In this document: positions 62,543-64,000 of the stretch, one piece after another
Position numbering within the stretch: position 1 is the stretch's first letter
Layout of the letters: each line of letters opens with the position of its first letter
From: Elizabethkingia sp. YR214
GTDB lineage: Bacteria; Bacteroidota; Bacteroidia; Flavobacteriales; Weeksellaceae
Length of the DNA stretch: 64,000 bases
Direction of reading: 5' to 3'
Assembly (NCBI RefSeq): GCF_003058195.1
Contig: NZ_QBUH01000005.1
Span: 248,001-312,000, forward strand
Position numbers and translations under genes: made by a program
The notes under the pieces: model-generated
The model's database searches: none
The model's input: the letters and a program-made list of their open reading frames with translations, nothing else
What the model was told of the DNA's origin: nothing

Positions 62543-63003
62543 TAATACATTTGTTTGTGTTGTAATATTCTTCTTTATGGGATAAGAGCGCTAGAAATAA
62601 CCAGACAGTAACTTTTGACTACTGACCATAATATTATTTAGACACCCTGCTAAAGTTTATTATGCAGAGTATCCTATACGATTAAATCTAATGTTTGTTA
62701 TCACCTGTCTTTGGCGATCGATAAAGACGTGCAAAAATACTAGTAATAAAGACTACCACGAAAGTACTACTGTTGTCAAAATCCGGAAAATGGCAAATAA
62801 AGGTTGAAAAACAGCTTTCACATAAAATACTGATATACAGTAATGTAAAATTGTAAAATATAATTAAGGCCTATTTTGTAGACATCCCTTTTATATTATT
62901 AAGAATGAGAATTAAAAAATTTAATATATGAATAAAGCACTTGTACTATGGTATAAATTGCATTGAGGAAGTATAATCTGATAGATTTGGGGCACAAAAA
63001 ATG
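62543..63003. other. Leader and intergenic region between cassette 4 and the AraC-type regulator
   Basis: No gene. A candidate -7 element of cassette 4 lies at 62732-62739, giving a leader of about 180 bases. That leader starts with a hairpin GTCTTT/AAAGAC (about 62707-62728). The rest (62780-63000) is AT-rich; it holds the 3' side of the regulator gene without a clear terminator. Confidence 0.6.
62732..62739 (-). promoter_or_regulatory. Candidate -7 element of cassette 4
   Basis: Minus strand reads TATTTTTG, about 190 bases before the peptide start at 62542. Confidence 0.4.
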
Positions 63004-64000
63004 TCAGGCTTTTTCATTTTCATTAATAAACTTAATAAACTCCGAGGGTGAAACACCTGTAATATTTTTAAAGGTAGTTGTAAATTTACTATGAGAACTT
63101 ATTCCTACTTCATCAGCTAGTGCACTTATTTTATATTGTCTGTATACTGGTTCAGTATTTAATTTTTTTAAAATATATTTAATCCGAAGTTCATTGGTAT
63201 AGGTAGTAAAATCTTTTTCTCTGTATTTCTTAATAATATAAGAGAGATATTTAGTATTGGTATCCATAAAGGTTACCATATAAGACAATGACATATTTTT
63301 ATCTATAAAACGCACTTCCTCTTCAAATATATTTAGTTTTTCCAGAAGTGCTTTTTCCGTCTCTTCTGACATGGCTGAAGTTATATTATTTTTAGTTTTT
63401 TTTGGATTAGTTTTCATCCACTTATTTTCTTCAGTAAGCTTATTCAGTATATCCTGAATTTTATTAATGCGCTTTTTTTGTCTGTATCTGTATACAATAA
63501 AAAACGATATATTTCCTAATATAAAAAGGACTGCTACATATACCAATATACCTTTAGTAAGTCCTTTCTTAGTTTTTTCCGCACTCTCTTTCTCCAGACT
63601 GAGGTATTCATTATTAATAAGCTCTGCATTCTGATCTTCTATTTCTGCAGAAAGAGAATCTTTTTTCCCTGTAGCCGCAAAAATTCTTTTTGCATCTTTT
63701 TTCTTAGTATAGTATTCCTGTACCGTGCGATAGATATCCTTATCCAGATCTATGTATACAGACTTGCGGGCATATTCTTCAGCTCTGTCCAGATAGATTT
63801 TAGCTTTATCTGGTTCATCATTCCGTATATAAGCCAATGCCAATTCCTGATAAATTCTTCCTGCCAAAGCGCTTTCCGGCATTTTCTTATCTGTGAAGAG
63901 TAATGCTCTATTGTAACAGTCGATGGCTTTTTTGTATTCTCCGGTATTGATGTAGCATATTCCCATCAATTGATCATTGGAAGCTATAAAAAAATCTTTT
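63004..64000 (-). CDS. TPR-containing membrane-bound AraC-type regulator (5' end outside window)
   Basis: The frame is open to the window edge (the last bases read in frame as KDFFIASNDQLMGICY), so the gene starts beyond 64000 and the TTG at 63969 is internal. Order seen: TPR repeats (GEYKKAIDCYNRALLF; ALAYIRNDEPDKAKIYLDRAEEYA), a membrane segment (ILVYVAVLFILGNISFFIVY, then basic RYRQKKR), a linker, and a C-terminal AraC helix-turn-helix (YKISALADEVGISSHSKFTTTFKNITGVSPSEFIKF). This resembles Bacteroidota one-component sensors whose periplasmic TPR part controls a cytoplasmic AraC domain. Position beside cassette 4 makes it a candidate regulator of the cassettes. Confidence 0.88.
   Translation of the reverse strand, partial: KDFFIASNDQLMGICYINTGEYKKAIDCYNRALLFTDKKMPESALAGRIYQELALAYIRNDEPDKAKIYLDRAEEYARKSVYIDLDKDIYRTVQEYYTKKKDAKRIFAATGKKDSLSAEIEDQNAELINNEYLSLEKESAEKTKKGLTKGILVYVAVLFILGNISFFIVYRYRQKKRINKIQDILNKLTEENKWMKTNPKKTKNNITSAMSEETEKALLEKLNIFEEEVRFIDKNMSLSYMVTFMDTNTKYLSYIIKKYREKDFTTYTNELRIKYILKKLNTEPVYRQYKISALADEVGISSHSKFTTTFKNITGVSPSEFIKFINENEKA

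Noticed and set aside
1-64000. CRISPR arrays, tRNA or rRNA genes, prophage
   Set aside because: No regularly spaced repeats, no cloverleaf-like sequences and no phage or Cas proteins were seen; short tRNA-like elements cannot be fully excluded by eye.

Overview
The window is AT-rich DNA from a Bacteroidota bacterium of class Flavobacteriia. The gene content (DUF2723 protein, Mpl ligase, SurA-type chaperones, M13 and M16 exported peptidases, tyrosine catabolism, fimbrillin-like lipoproteins) and the TAnnTTTG -7 elements before many genes fit Weeksellaceae such as Elizabethkingia or Chryseobacterium. The genus is an inference. Apart from the cassettes below it looks like ordinary chromosome: no rRNA, tRNA, transposase, phage or CRISPR array was found.

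Layout. 1-6.4 kb (+): the end of a DUF2723 protein, then a DNA alkylation-repair cluster in which the usual Ada protein is split (AraC-Ogt fusion, 2OG-Fe(II) oxygenase, stand-alone Ada zinc domain, AlkB), followed by DinB-fold, CsaA, extradiol dioxygenase and YceI genes. 6.4-12.9 kb: a lipoprotein, a periplasmic class II phosphodiesterase, an MFS transporter, a bestrophin, DUF1345, a WYL regulator and a DinB-fold protein. 13-18.8 kb: an M16 peptidase pair, a 27-residue basic protein, QueG, an e(P4) phosphatase and a rhodanese.

18.8-25.1 kb (-): three tandem two-gene cassettes, each a 57-62-residue peptide gene followed by a fimbrillin-like lipoprotein gene. A fourth cassette lies at 60.7-62.5 kb beside a TPR/AraC-type regulator. 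This repeated peptide-lipoprotein pairing is the most interesting feature of the window. Three lipoproteins share an unrecognised C-terminal domain ending in a Cys near the terminus. The other has exchanged it for a Fibrobacter-type (C-type-lectin-like) module.

25.6-37.4 kb is mainly housekeeping: a flavin oxidoreductase, two parvulin chaperones, a PfkB kinase, MutY, HU, a 30-residue basic protein, RNase E/G, an EEP phosphatase and a flotillin/NfeD-like pair. 37.5-42 kb holds lipid and cell-wall genes (cardiolipin synthase, Nudix, PlsC, Mpl). 42.5-50.2 kb (+) is a tyrosine/homogentisate degradation cluster (hmgA, CoA-transferase, hppD, fahA) with a GxxExxY protein, a flavin reductase and an M28 peptidase. 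50.3-60.5 kb (-) holds an alpha/beta hydrolase, two M13 peptidases around a DUF2264 protein, a head-GIN protein, CinA and a dienelactone hydrolase-like lipoprotein. Many transcription units end at clear hairpin terminators, several usable from both strands.
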